DNA of 48,349 nt from DASRCB01 sp035653295 (GCA_035653295.1 DASRCB010000010.1:1-48349), one strand, 5' to 3'; shown: positions 31,868-40,967, counted from the first letter of the stretch. Notes: a model not told the origin generated them from the letters alone. A program made the numbers and translations.

Positions 31868-33247
31868 TCAGTTCCTCTCGCGAAGGCGTTCCAGCAGTTT
31901 GTCGCCGGCCTGCCAGACATTGCCCGCGCCCAGCGTGATCACCACGTCATCGGCCTGCACGACATTCAGCGCGGCGTTCACGGCGTTGTCCAGGCCGCCG
32001 ACATATTCAGCAGCGCGATGCCCGAAGGCGCGAATTCGTTCCGCCACCTTTTCCGCCGTCACATCCTCGATGGGCTTCTCCGAGGCGGCGTAGATATCGA
32101 GCACGAAAACGTAGTCCGCCTGATGGAAGGCTCGTCCAAAGTCGTCCAGAAGCGCCTGGGTGCGCGTGTATCGATGTGGCTGAAACAGGGCGATGATGCG
32201 CGCGAAGTGACACTGCCGGGCGGCCGCGAGCGTCGCCCGGATCTCGGTTGGGTGATGGCCGTAGTCGTCGATGACGGTGATGCCGCCGGCCTCGCCGCGC
32301 TTTTGAAATCGCCGATCGACGCCGGTGTAGTTCTCCAGCGCTTCGCGAACGGTTTCGACGCCGATCTCCAGCCAGCGCGCTACAGCCAAAGCCGCGGTGG
32401 CGTTCAGAACATTGTGGAAACCAGGGACATTCAGCCGGAAATGACCGAGTTCCTCGCCGCGAAACCGGACCGCGAATTCACTGGCGAAATGGCCACAGCT
32501 GTAATCGCCCACGCCGTATGCAGCCTGGGGGTTCTGGCCGTAAGTTATGGCTCGACGGTTAATGAACGGGAGCACCTGTTGCACGTTCTCGTCATCGAGG
32601 CACAGAATGGCAGCGCCGTAAAAAGGAACCTTATTAATGAACTCGCTGAAGGCGAGCCGGATGTCCTCGATGCCGGCGTAATGGTCCAGATGCTCGCGAT
32701 CGATGTTGGTGACCACGGCCAGTATCGGCGCCAGCTTCAGGAACGAGCCATCGCTCTCGTCCGACTCGACCACCAGAAATTCGCTCCTGCCCACGCGCGC
32801 GTTGCTGCCGCCCATGGCGGCGACTCGGCCTCCGACGACAACAGTGGGATCCATGCCGGCGTGGCTGAGGATGGCGGCGATCATCGACGTAGTCGTGGTT
32901 TTGCCGTGGCTGCCGGCGACGGCGATGCCGTATTTGAGACGCATCAGCTCGGCCAGCAACTCGCCCCGGGCAATGATCGGAATGCCGAGCCGCTTCGCCT
33001 CGAGAACCTCGGGGTTATGGGCATCGATGGCGGAACTGACCACCAGCGCGCGGGCGTCGCCGACGTTTTCCGCCGCGTGTCCTTCGTACACGCGGGCGCC
33101 AAGTTTCTGAAGGCGCTCGGTAATGGGGGTCAGCTTCGCGTCGGAGCCGCTGATCTGATATCCGAGGTCGAGCAGCACTTCGGCGATACCGCTCATGCCG
33201 ATCCCGCCGATGCCGGTGAAGTGGAGGTGCTGCCGCCGGAAAAACAC
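31868..33247 (-). CDS. murC: UDP-N-acetylmuramate--L-alanine ligase
   Basis: MurC adds L-Ala to UDP-MurNAc with ATP in the cytoplasm. The 459-residue protein begins with HLHFTGIGGIGMSGIAEVLLDLGY, the Rossmann-like UDP site. The ATP P-loop is VAGSHGKTTTTSMIA near residue 105, followed by ESDESDGSFLKL and NIDREHLDHY. The C-terminal domain has VIDDYGHHPTEIRATL and FQPHRYTRT. The start is GTG 33247, with no ribosome site but a good promoter just upstream (33259-33287), so the mRNA made there would have only a few leader bases. It is separated from murG by 84 bp, one of the few AT-rich spots. Confidence 0.97.
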   Translation of the reverse strand: MFFRRQHLHFTGIGGIGMSGIAEVLLDLGYQISGSDAKLTPITERLQKLGARVYEGHAAENVGDARALVVSSAIDAHNPEVLEAKRLGIPIIARGELLAELMRLKYGIAVAGSHGKTTTTSMIAAILSHAGMDPTVVVGGRVAAMGGSNARVGRSEFLVVESDESDGSFLKLAPILAVVTNIDREHLDHYAGIEDIRLAFSEFINKVPFYGAAILCLDDENVQQVLPFINRRAITYGQNPQAAYGVGDYSCGHFASEFAVRFRGEELGHFRLNVPGFHNVLNATAALAVARWLEIGVETVREALENYTGVDRRFQKRGEAGGITVIDDYGHHPTEIRATLAAARQCHFARIIALFQPHRYTRTQALLDDFGRAFHQADYVFVLDIYAASEKPIEDVTAEKVAERIRAFGHRAAEYVGGLDNAVNAALNVVQADDVVITLGAGNVWQAGDKLLERLRERN

Positions 33248-33258
33248 TTTACGTCAGT

Positions 33259-33287
33259 ATTGTTTCGGATTCCTGGGCCTGGGTCAA
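33259..33287 (-). promoter_or_regulatory. Internal promoter upstream of murC
   Basis: On the minus strand TTGACC (33287-33282) and AACAAT (33264-33259) are separated by 17 bp, five of six and four of six matches to the sigma-70 consensus. The stretch is AT-rich within a GC-rich cluster. It would drive murC-ftsQ-ftsA-ftsZ separately from the mraZ promoter. Confidence 0.5.
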
Positions 33288-33331
33288 TGGAAAACTGAAC
33301 TTTTTTTCCGGAACATTATTATTTGCGTTTG

Positions 33332-34420
33332 TCACTGTCGCCCGCGGCCTGAGGCGGCCTCCTCCAGCACGTCCGCCGCGCGTCGCGCGGCCTCGGGGTG
33401 TGCGAACCTGCGCGCATTCGCGCTCATGTCTTCCAGAGCGCCGGGCTGCGCGACAAGCGAGCGAACCTCCTCGAACAGACGACGGCCGTTCATCTCCGAG
33501 TCGGGAACCAGGCGTGCGGCGCCCGCGCGCGCCAGGGCTTCGGCGTTTTTTCGCTGATGGTCGTCGGCGGCGAACGGAAACGGGACGAGAATCGAAGGCA
33601 TGGCAGCCGCGGCGAGCTCGGAAACGGCGCCGGCGCCGGAGCGGCTCACTACCAGATCGGCCTCGGCAAAGGCGGCCGGCATGTCCTGTATAAAAGGACA
33701 CACCTCGCCATCAACCCCGGCGTGCGCGAACTCCTCCGCGACTGAGGCATACGCTTCAGCGCCGGTCTGATGCACGATGCGAATGGGAAGCAGCGATTCG
33801 CGGAAGAAGGGCCAGCTCTGGCGCGCGGCATTGTTCAGAGTCCGCGAACCGCGTGAGCCGCCGGTAATCAGGAGGTGAAGCTTCTCGCCCCTGGCGCGCC
33901 GGTGCACGCGGAAGAACTCCGGCCGAACGGGCAGACCGGTCATTTCCGTGCGGCCGGCGGGGAACCAGCGTGCAGTCTCTTCAAAGCTGAGCAGCGCCCG
34001 GGAAACGAAACGGGCGATCCGGCGATTGGTGAGACCGGGGATCGCATTTGGCTCCATGACGATGACAGGCAGGCGCCGCAGCAGGGCGGCGATCACCACC
34101 GGCCCCGCGGCGTATCCGCCCATACTGAACACGGCGGCGGGTCTTATGCGCCGTAGCAGGCGCGACACACGCCCGAGGCTTACGGGCATCTGCGCCAGGG
34201 TGCGGACGGTGCGCGCGAAACCGACGTTTTTCAGCCCGCCAATTTCTATCCACTCGATGTCGAAACCGGCGGCGGGCACGAGCTTCGCCTCGAATCCGGT
34301 GCGCGTGCCGATGAAGACCGGGCGGTGGCCGCGCGCGTGCAGCTCACGGGCGACGGCTATGGCGGGAATCACATGTCCACCCGTTCCTCCGCCCGCCATT
34401 ACAAAAATGGAGCCTTTCAT
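33332..34420 (-). CDS. murG: Undecaprenyl-PP-MurNAc-pentapeptide GlcNAc transferase
   Basis: MurG converts lipid I to lipid II at the inner face of the membrane using UDP-GlcNAc. The 362 residues contain the glycine-rich FVMAGGGTGGHVIPAIAVAREL at the start, MGGYAAGPVVIAA near 103, the second-domain LLITGGSRGSRTLNNA, then VVSRSGAGAVSELAAAAMPSILVPFPFAADDHQRKNAEAL, the UDP-GlcNAc-binding block. The ATG overlaps the ftsW stop (ATGA). The fold is complete and standard in length. Confidence 0.97.
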   Translation of the reverse strand: MKGSIFVMAGGGTGGHVIPAIAVARELHARGHRPVFIGTRTGFEAKLVPAAGFDIEWIEIGGLKNVGFARTVRTLAQMPVSLGRVSRLLRRIRPAAVFSMGGYAAGPVVIAALLRRLPVIVMEPNAIPGLTNRRIARFVSRALLSFEETARWFPAGRTEMTGLPVRPEFFRVHRRARGEKLHLLITGGSRGSRTLNNAARQSWPFFRESLLPIRIVHQTGAEAYASVAEEFAHAGVDGEVCPFIQDMPAAFAEADLVVSRSGAGAVSELAAAAMPSILVPFPFAADDHQRKNAEALARAGAARLVPDSEMNGRRLFEEVRSLVAQPGALEDMSANARRFAHPEAARRAADVLEEAASGRGRQ

Positions 34421-35553
34421 CCGGAGTGCTCGCCCACGCTGAGCAGCAGCCCGCAGGCGATAAGCGTGCTCAGCAGCGAGCTGCCGCCGGAACTGATCAT
34501 GGGAAGAGGGATGCCCTTGGTGGGCACCATGTCGAGGACCACGCTCATGTTGATAAACGCCTGGAAGACGATGGAAGCGGTGAGCCCAAGCGCGAGGAAG
34601 CGCCCGAATTCATCCGGCGCGGTCCAGTAGAGCCGCAGTCCGCGCCACATCAGGACCAGAAATCCGGCCAGCACCGCGGTACAACCGAACAGGCCCACCT
34701 CTTCGCCAACGACCGCGTAAATGAAATCTGTATGCGCTTCGGGCAGGTACAGCAGCTTCTGGCGGCTCTGCATCAGACCCATGCCAAGGACTCCTCCAGT
34801 GCCCACGGCAATCTTCGACTGCATCGCCTGGTAGCCCGTGTCGCGCGTTTTTGTCTCGTTCATGTACGTGAGCAGCCGGCCGGTCTTGTCGAACCTGGAG
34901 ATGATCGTGAACTGCGGATCTATAAAGTGCACCACGCGGGCGATGCGGTACGGCTTGGACACAATGGCCAGGATCGCGAAGAGGGCGAGGGCTCCGATGG
35001 CGGCGACGAAATAGCGCTTGTCGAGTCCTGCCACGAAAAAGACGACGGCCGCAGTCAGCATCAGCACGACCGCGGTGCCGAGGTCGGCGATCACGACGGC
35101 GACCCCCAGCATCATGAGCACCAGGCACGCGGGCAGAATGGTGTGCTTCGCATTGATGCGCCGGGAGCGAATGGTCACGAACCAGGCAAGGAATATGGCC
35201 AGCGCGGGCTTGGCGAATTCGGAGGGCTGGATGCTGCCCGGCCCCATGCGGAACCAGCGGTGTGTTTTGGGGTCCATGAAATAGACCAGCACCAGAAGCG
35301 CGAGCACGGCGCCCAGCGGTCCGAAGGCCCATTTGGGACTCATCAGAAAGCGGTAATCGCGGCTTTTGAGCCACATCATGGCGAAGAATGAGGCGACCGC
35401 CCAGCCCGCCTGACGCAGGAGGAAATAGGTTGTGGATTGATAGCGCCACTCCGCCATCACGGAGGAGGCGCTGTAGACCATCACGAGGCCGAAGGAGACC
35501 ATGAGGACCACGGTCGCGAACAGCACCCAGTCGGTTCTGAGCCGCTGCGCCAT
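34417..35553 (-). CDS. ftsW: Septal peptidoglycan polymerase FtsW
   Basis: FtsW, a SEDS-family polymerase, joins lipid II units at the septum together with FtsI. The 378-residue protein has about ten membrane helices beginning with VLFATVVLMVSFGLVMVYSAS. Conserved parts are SIQPSEFAKPALAIFLAW, IADLGTAVVL, QSKIAVGTGGVLGMGL, KLLYLPEAHTDFIYAVVGEEVG (catalytic Asp) and VPTKGIPLPMISSGGSS. The loop between FIDPQ and GYQ is some 20 residues longer than in the E. coli protein as I remember it. It is the only dcw gene whose upstream gap (104 bp to murD) carries a palindromic repeat (copy D). Confidence 0.95.
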   Translation of the reverse strand: MAQRLRTDWVLFATVVLMVSFGLVMVYSASSVMAEWRYQSTTYFLLRQAGWAVASFFAMMWLKSRDYRFLMSPKWAFGPLGAVLALLVLVYFMDPKTHRWFRMGPGSIQPSEFAKPALAIFLAWFVTIRSRRINAKHTILPACLVLMMLGVAVVIADLGTAVVLMLTAAVVFFVAGLDKRYFVAAIGALALFAILAIVSKPYRIARVVHFIDPQFTIISRFDKTGRLLTYMNETKTRDTGYQAMQSKIAVGTGGVLGMGLMQSRQKLLYLPEAHTDFIYAVVGEEVGLFGCTAVLAGFLVLMWRGLRLYWTAPDEFGRFLALGLTASIVFQAFINMSVVLDMVPTKGIPLPMISSGGSSLLSTLIACGLLLSVGEHSG

Positions 35554-35620
35554 TTACTGTGAGTCCTCCCTGGCCCATCGCAAGACATGAATGTGATTGG
35601 ACGATGTCGGTCCAGCGCCA

Positions 35621-35646
35621 GGCAGGCTGAAGGCCTGCCCCACAAG
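35621..35646. repeat. Palindromic repeat element, copy D
   Basis: GGCAGGC-TGAAG-GCCTGCC (35621-35639) is followed by CCACAAGG. It is a single-hairpin form with the same tail as copy C (CCCACA). It lies between the murD stop and the ftsW start inside the dcw cluster, so it would be a hairpin in the polycistronic mRNA. Confidence 0.65.
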
Positions 35647-35657
35647 GCAACGAGGCA

Positions 35658-37016
35658 TCAGTGGTCCTCCGCGGCAAGCTCATTCACAAGCTGCTTGAAC
35701 ACTTGCCCCCGATGTTCGTAGCTGCGGAACTGGTCGAAGCTGGCGCACGCCGGCGCGAGAAGCACGGTATCGCCGCGCGTCGCATGCTGATGCGCATACT
35801 GGACAGCAGTTTCGAGCGTGTCGCAGCGGATGACGGGTACGAATCCGGCGAGTTCGTTGGAAATTTTTCCGGCAGCGGCGCCGATGAGCAGGGCGGCGTG
35901 CGCTTTGGAACGCAGCGGCTCACCGAGCGGGGCGTATGAGGCGCCTTTATCCTTGCCGCCGAGAATGATCCATAGCCCGCCGGGGAAGCTGTCCACGGCT
36001 TTGAGCGCCGCATCGACGCTGGTCGCTTTCGAATCGTTGTAGTAGTCGACGCCGTTCACCTGACCGACAGGCTCGATCCGATGCTCCACGCCGGGGAAGG
36101 TCTGAACGGCGCGACGGATCTGGTCGAACGATGCTCCGGCGCGGCGCGCAGTCGCGGCCGCAGCCATTACGTTCTGAAGATTATGCCGGCCACGCAGACG
36201 GACTTCAGTCACCTTCATGAGCACGCCACCGTCGGCGCGCACAGTATCGCCGTCGAGCCAGAAGCCGTGCTCCACCGGCCGCTCCAGGCTGAACCAAACC
36301 ACCGACGCGCGGGTCTGGGATGCGTAGGCCCGGCAAACATGATCGTCGGCATTCAGGATCGCCGTGTCCCCGGGCTGCTGGTTACGAAAGATGCGGCCCT
36401 TCGCGGCAGCGTAGTTTTCGAAGCTGTGGTGGCGATCGAGGTGGTTGGGGGTGACGTTCAGCGCGACGGCAACGTGGGCGCGGAATGTGTCGGTCATCTC
36501 CAGCTGAAAGCTGGACAGCTCGAGCACGGTCCACTGGTCCGGCCGGGAGGATGCCACCATATCAGTGGGCGGCCGTCCGATGTTGCCGCCGACCTGCGAT
36601 GGAATCCCGGCCTGGCGGAGAATTTCGCCGACCAGCGCCGTAGTCGTCGTTTTTCCATTGGAGCCGGTGATGCCAATCACCGGACCCTGAAGCCACCAAC
36701 CGGCGAGTTCCAGCTCACCGATGACCGGAATGCCGCCGGCGCGCAGCGGCTCGAACAGGTCGAGGTCGGCGGGCACGCCGGGCGAGATCACCACTGCATC
36801 GACGCCGGCGAACGCGGCGGCCTGCTGCGGCAGAATTTCGAGCCCTTCGGCCGAGGCCTGCCGGAACAGCTCGGGCGCGTTGCTCGAATCGACGGCGCGG
36901 ACCGTGGCGCCATGCTCGCGCAGCAGCGCGGCCGCGGCAAATCCCGACTTCGCCATACCGACGACGGCCACCGTTGCGCCCCGAATTCTGTCTTGCAGTT
37001 CGGCCATCGTCGTCAT
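35658..37016 (-). CDS. murD: UDP-N-acetylmuramoylalanine--D-glutamate ligase
   Basis: ATG 37016 overlaps the mraY stop (ATGA) and yields 452 residues; the reading frame is open far upstream, but that part is antisense-like noise over mraY. The MurD domains are visible: TVAVVGMAKSGFAAAALLREHG, AVVISPGVP, the P-loop VIGITGSNGKTTTTALVGEIL near 112, VLELSSFQLE, VTPNHLDRHHSFENYAAAKGRIF, then GVEHRIEPVGQVNGVDYYNDSKATSVDAALKAV and LLAPACASFDQFRSYEHRGQVFKQLV. It adds D-Glu to UDP-MurNAc-L-Ala using ATP. Confidence 0.97.
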   Translation of the reverse strand: MTTMAELQDRIRGATVAVVGMAKSGFAAAALLREHGATVRAVDSSNAPELFRQASAEGLEILPQQAAAFAGVDAVVISPGVPADLDLFEPLRAGGIPVIGELELAGWWLQGPVIGITGSNGKTTTTALVGEILRQAGIPSQVGGNIGRPPTDMVASSRPDQWTVLELSSFQLEMTDTFRAHVAVALNVTPNHLDRHHSFENYAAAKGRIFRNQQPGDTAILNADDHVCRAYASQTRASVVWFSLERPVEHGFWLDGDTVRADGGVLMKVTEVRLRGRHNLQNVMAAAATARRAGASFDQIRRAVQTFPGVEHRIEPVGQVNGVDYYNDSKATSVDAALKAVDSFPGGLWIILGGKDKGASYAPLGEPLRSKAHAALLIGAAAGKISNELAGFVPVIRCDTLETAVQYAHQHATRGDTVLLAPACASFDQFRSYEHRGQVFKQLVNELAAEDH

Positions 37017-38152
37017 CGGAGCTTCAGCGTAGTCAGTGCGAACAGCGCCATCACCAGGCCGGCGATCCAGAAGCGCGTGATGATTTTCGACTCCTGCCAG
37101 CCTTTGGCCTCGAAATGATGATGCAGCGGCGCCATTTTGAATATGCGTTTGCCGCGGAGCTTGTAGCTGCCCACCTGAAGAATCACCGACAGCGCCTCGA
37201 TCACGTAGACGCCGCCAATGAATGGCAGCAGCAGTTCCTGCTTGATCAGCACGGTAACCATGCCGAGGCTGCCGCCGAGCGCCAGCGACCCGACGTCGCC
37301 CATGAACACTTCGGCGGGGTGGGCGTTGTACCACAGGAAACCGATGGACGCACCGGTCAGGGCGCCGCAGAAGATGGCCAGTTCGGACGCGCCGGGGACG
37401 CGATCGAGGCCGAGGTATTCGGCGAAACGCGCGTGCCCGGTTACGTAGGTGAGGACCGTCATAGCCCCGGCAGCGATGATCATCAGGCCGATGGCCAGGC
37501 CATCCAGCCCATCCGTGAGGTTGACGGCGTTGCTGGAGCCGACCAGCACCAGGATCGTAAATGCATAGAACCCGACGAAGGCCAGGGGGTAAGTCCAGTA
37601 GCTGTGCAGCCAGTTGTTGATCAGCAGGTCGGGCTTGAATGTCTTGAAAAAGGGAACGTTCAGCGCGGTGGAGTACGCGCCGCGGCCATGCAGCATCAGC
37701 AGGAACAGGCAGCTGATCACGGCCACGATTACCTGGTACAGGATCTTCTGCCGTGCGGTCATTCCCAGATTGCGCATGCGCTTGATCTTGGTGTAGTCGT
37801 CCCAGAAGCCGATGCCGCCGAAGGCAACCAGCGCGAACAGTGCGATCCAGACGTACGGATTCCGCAGGTTGGCCCAGAGCAGGGTAGGGAAGACAACCGA
37901 AACCACAATCAGCACCCCGCCCATGGTGGGCGTGCCGGCCTTTTTCATGTGCGAGCGCGGTCCGTCCTCGCGGATGTGCTGGCCGAAGTTCAGCCGGCGG
38001 AGCCTTTCGATCAGCCACGGCCCGAGCGCGATACACAGGAACAGCGCGGTCAGACTGGCGAACGCCGTACGAAAGGTCGCGTACTGGAATACGCGGAACG
38101 GCGTAAAGATTTTCAGCCGGAAGAGCTTCTCGAAGAAGAGCCAGTAGAGCAT
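37013..38152 (-). CDS. mraY: Phospho-N-acetylmuramoyl-pentapeptide transferase
   Basis: MraY moves phospho-MurNAc-pentapeptide from UMP to undecaprenyl phosphate, making lipid I in the inner membrane. The 379-residue, ten-helix protein carries all hallmarks: KKAGTPTMGGVLI near 70, GFWDDYTKIKRMRNLGM with the catalytic Asp pair near 115, NAVNLTDGLDGLAIG near 207, PAEVFMGDVGSLALGG near 275, and the late HHHFEAKGWQESKIITRFWI. It lies five bases after murF and overlaps murD, so all three are tightly coupled. Confidence 0.98.
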   Translation of the reverse strand: MLYWLFFEKLFRLKIFTPFRVFQYATFRTAFASLTALFLCIALGPWLIERLRRLNFGQHIREDGPRSHMKKAGTPTMGGVLIVVSVVFPTLLWANLRNPYVWIALFALVAFGGIGFWDDYTKIKRMRNLGMTARQKILYQVIVAVISCLFLLMLHGRGAYSTALNVPFFKTFKPDLLINNWLHSYWTYPLAFVGFYAFTILVLVGSSNAVNLTDGLDGLAIGLMIIAAGAMTVLTYVTGHARFAEYLGLDRVPGASELAIFCGALTGASIGFLWYNAHPAEVFMGDVGSLALGGSLGMVTVLIKQELLLPFIGGVYVIEALSVILQVGSYKLRGKRIFKMAPLHHHFEAKGWQESKIITRFWIAGLVMALFALTTLKLR

Positions 38153-38157
38153 GCGCG

Positions 38158-39483
38158 CTAGCCTCGAAACCTTTCGAGCGCTTTTTCGACGTGCGTGCCG
38201 CGCGAGCCTTTAAAGAGGATGGCATCGCCCTGGCGGCCGATGCCGCGCAGGCGCTCGCCGGCCGATTCGGGATCATCGAAGAACTCCGCCGCAGCCAGGC
38301 CGCCGCGGCGAGCTTCGTCCACCATAGCCCGGGCGTCGCCGTGAATGCCGATGAGCACGTCGACGCCGTTGTTCGCCGCGTATTCGCCGAGCTGCCGGTG
38401 CAGCCGTTCCGACCAATTCCCCAGCTCACGCATCTCGCCGAGCACGGCGACATGGCGCTGGGCCGGCTCCGCGCGAAGAACGTCGATCATCGCCCGGGCG
38501 GCTTCCGGATTGGAGTTATAGCAATCGTCAATGATGAGAATCCCGTTGTGAATGCTGCGCTGCCCGCGCATCTTCCCGGGCTGCAGACGGCGAACGGCAT
38601 CTACGAGGGTGTGCGTCTTCAGGCCGTATATCTGGGCGACTGCGATTCCGGCCAGCGCCGTCAAAACACCATGCCGGCCAGCGAGTGAGGTCTCGAAATC
38701 CGTGCCGCAGGCGCGAAAGCGGGTGGCTCCGTTTTCGTGGCGCACATTATCGGCGCGCACGTTCGCCCCTTCGCTCAGTCCGTAGGTGATGACGCGGACG
38801 TCGCGGCCATCGCCGAAACGGGCCACTCGCGGGTCGTCGGCATTGAGAACCGCCGTGCCCCCGGGAGGCAGCGCTTCCACCAGCTCGCGTTTCGCGGCCG
38901 CAACGCCTTCGATCGACTCGAAATTCTCGACATGCGCGTAGCCGACGTTCGTCACCACGGCGACCTCGGGGCGCGCGATTTTCGCCAGCTCGGCGATCTC
39001 CCCGGCGTGGTTCATGCCCAGCTCGAGCACCGCCACACGCGCATCGGCCGGGAGGCGCAGAATCGACAGGGGCAGGCCGACATTATTATTGAAGTTCCCG
39101 ACGGTGCGGCCGACGGGCATGCCCACCGAGAGCAGCTCGGCGATGGCATCCTTGGTGGTCGTTTTGCCTGCGCTGCCCGTCACCCCAACCACGTCGCCTC
39201 CCCAGTGCTGGCGCGCCCACGAGGCCAGGTCCCCGAGCGCGCGGAGCGCGTCGGAAACCACCAGCACCGTTCCGCTCGCCGGCCGTTCCGCGATCGCCGC
39301 CACCGCTCCCCGGCGCAGCGCATCCTCTATATAGACATTGCCGTCGTGGTTCGGCCCGCGTAGCGCGAAGAACAACTCGCCGGGGCCGATCGTCCGGGAG
39401 TCGATGCTCCAGCCAGTGACCTCGGCATCGAAAGCTGTTTCGACGCCGAGCGCGCGGGCGACCTCTTTTAAGCTGAAGTTCAC
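38158..39483 (-). CDS. murF: UDP-MurNAc-tripeptide--D-alanyl-D-alanine ligase
   Basis: MurF adds D-Ala-D-Ala to the UDP-MurNAc-tripeptide. The 441 residues comprise an N-terminal UDP-binding domain (SIDSRTIGPGELFFALRGPNHDGNVYIEDALRRGA), the ATP site VGVTGSAGKTTTKDAIAELL near 105, NFNNNVGLPLSILRL, ELGMNHAGEIAELAKIARPEVAVVTNVGYAHVENF, and a C-terminal GQRSIHNGILIIDDCYNSNPEAARAMIDVL block. ATG 39483 overlaps the murE stop (ATGA). The ddl gene that would supply its substrate is not in this cluster. Confidence 0.97.
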   Translation of the reverse strand: MNFSLKEVARALGVETAFDAEVTGWSIDSRTIGPGELFFALRGPNHDGNVYIEDALRRGAVAAIAERPASGTVLVVSDALRALGDLASWARQHWGGDVVGVTGSAGKTTTKDAIAELLSVGMPVGRTVGNFNNNVGLPLSILRLPADARVAVLELGMNHAGEIAELAKIARPEVAVVTNVGYAHVENFESIEGVAAAKRELVEALPPGGTAVLNADDPRVARFGDGRDVRVITYGLSEGANVRADNVRHENGATRFRACGTDFETSLAGRHGVLTALAGIAVAQIYGLKTHTLVDAVRRLQPGKMRGQRSIHNGILIIDDCYNSNPEAARAMIDVLRAEPAQRHVAVLGEMRELGNWSERLHRQLGEYAANNGVDVLIGIHGDARAMVDEARRGGLAAAEFFDDPESAGERLRGIGRQGDAILFKGSRGTHVEKALERFRG

Positions 39484-40967
39484 TTCTGGCCTTCGTACCC
39501 CATTTCCTGCAGGATGGCGCGCGCGGTCTCGCGGTCGTCGAAGTGGACGGTGCGGTCCCCGAGCACCTGGTATGTTTCGTGTCCCTTGCCCGCAAGAATG
39601 ACAATGTCGCCCGGCGCCGCCTCGCGCAGCGCGATACGAATGCCTTTCTCGCGGTCCGGCTCCACGCTGTGCGGCGTATCGAAGCGGCGCAGGCCGACCA
39701 GCGCGTCATTAATGATGGAAAGCGGGTCCTCGGATCGCGGGTTGTCGGAAGTCAGCACGACATAGTCGCTCAGCTCGGCGGCAGCCATGCCCATGAGAGG
39801 GCGCTTGGAGCGGTCGCGATCGCCGCCGCAGCCGAACAACGTGATCACGCGTTTCGGTGCAAGGCCGCGGGCGACGGAGATGACGTTTCGCAGCGCGTCG
39901 TCGGTGTGCGCATAATCGACCACCACCAGGAACGGCTGGCCGGCCTCGACGCGCTCGAAACGGCCAGGAACCGCAGTCATGTCGTCCAGGCCGTGCTGGA
40001 TGGTTTCGAAATCGAGGCCATGCGTCAGCGACGCCGAAGCCGCGGCGAGGATGTTGTACACGTTGATGCGGCCCACCAGCGGCGAGTGCAGCGTAACGGC
40101 GCGGCCCTCATGCTCCAGACGGAACCGGACGCCCGAAAAATCGCTCTTCACGGACGTGGCGCGGACGTCGGCGCCCGATTCGAACCCATAGGTGATGCGG
40201 CGCGTTTCGGCGGAAGTGCGAATACGCCGGGCCCATTCGTCGTCGAAATTGATCACCGCGCACCTGGGCGCCGGACCTTCCGCGGGCGTGAAGAGGAGCT
40301 GCTTCGCTTCGAAGTAGTTCTCCATCGTCTGGTGGAAATCCAGATGGTCGCGCGTCAGATTAGTGAACACAGCGGTGTGAAAACGGATGCCGCTCACGCG
40401 TCCCAGAGCCAGCGCGTGTGAGGACACCTCCATGGTGACATGGGTTCCACCGGCTTCCTCGAGGTCGTGAAAAATCCGGTACAGATCCAGCGATTCCGGG
40501 GTGGTGTTCACCGCGCCCATTTTCTTCCCGGCCAGACGATATTCGACGGTGCCGATCATGGCCGTGGCCCTGCCCGTGGCGCGCAGCATGGCATCAATCA
40601 GGAACGCGGTGGTGGTCTTGCCGTTCGTGCCGGTGATCCCGGTCAGCGCCAGACGTTCATCGGGCGCGTTATAGAAGGTCCGGGCGGCGCGCGCGAGCGC
40701 ATCGCGTCCGTGCGCGACCTGAATCCATGGATGCGCAGCATGGCCCGGCGGGGGAGGCAGATCGCTGGCCACAGCTACCGCCCCGCGCTGCATGGCGGCT
40801 TCGGCGAACAGCCGCCCGTCGACCTTAGCGCCTGAAAAAGCGAAAAACAGAAAACCGGGCTGCACCCGCCGCGAATCGTAATCGAGGCCGGTAATCAAGA
40901 GTGCGGCCACATCATCGGGCAACCTGGATTTCAGGGCGATGCCGGACAGCAGTTCGCGGCAGGTCAT
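39480..40967 (-). CDS. murE: UDP-MurNAc-L-Ala-D-Glu--meso-diaminopimelate ligase
   Basis: MurE adds the third amino acid of the stem peptide. The P-loop is LTGITGTNGKTTTAFLIDAML near residue 112, with THVTMEVSSHALALGRVSG and FTNLTRDHLDFHQTMENYFEAK following. Near residue 405 the substrate motif reads SDNPRSEDP. DNPR is the form associated with meso-diaminopimelate, so the wall is predicted to be the usual Gram-negative type. GKGHETYQ is near the C-terminus. The 495-residue protein begins at ATG 40967 with GGAG six bases upstream. An 82-bp gap with a 10-mer repeat separates it from ftsI. Confidence 0.97.
   Translation of the reverse strand: MTCRELLSGIALKSRLPDDVAALLITGLDYDSRRVQPGFLFFAFSGAKVDGRLFAEAAMQRGAVAVASDLPPPPGHAAHPWIQVAHGRDALARAARTFYNAPDERLALTGITGTNGKTTTAFLIDAMLRATGRATAMIGTVEYRLAGKKMGAVNTTPESLDLYRIFHDLEEAGGTHVTMEVSSHALALGRVSGIRFHTAVFTNLTRDHLDFHQTMENYFEAKQLLFTPAEGPAPRCAVINFDDEWARRIRTSAETRRITYGFESGADVRATSVKSDFSGVRFRLEHEGRAVTLHSPLVGRINVYNILAAASASLTHGLDFETIQHGLDDMTAVPGRFERVEAGQPFLVVVDYAHTDDALRNVISVARGLAPKRVITLFGCGGDRDRSKRPLMGMAAAELSDYVVLTSDNPRSEDPLSIINDALVGLRRFDTPHSVEPDREKGIRIALREAAPGDIVILAGKGHETYQVLGDRTVHFDDRETARAILQEMGYEGQK

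Noticed and set aside
37017..38453. Upstream extension of the murD frame over mraY to give 931 residues
   Set aside because: The extra residues are out of frame with the certain mraY gene, are Arg/Ser/Pro-rich, and the conserved MurD N-terminus begins at ATG 37016.
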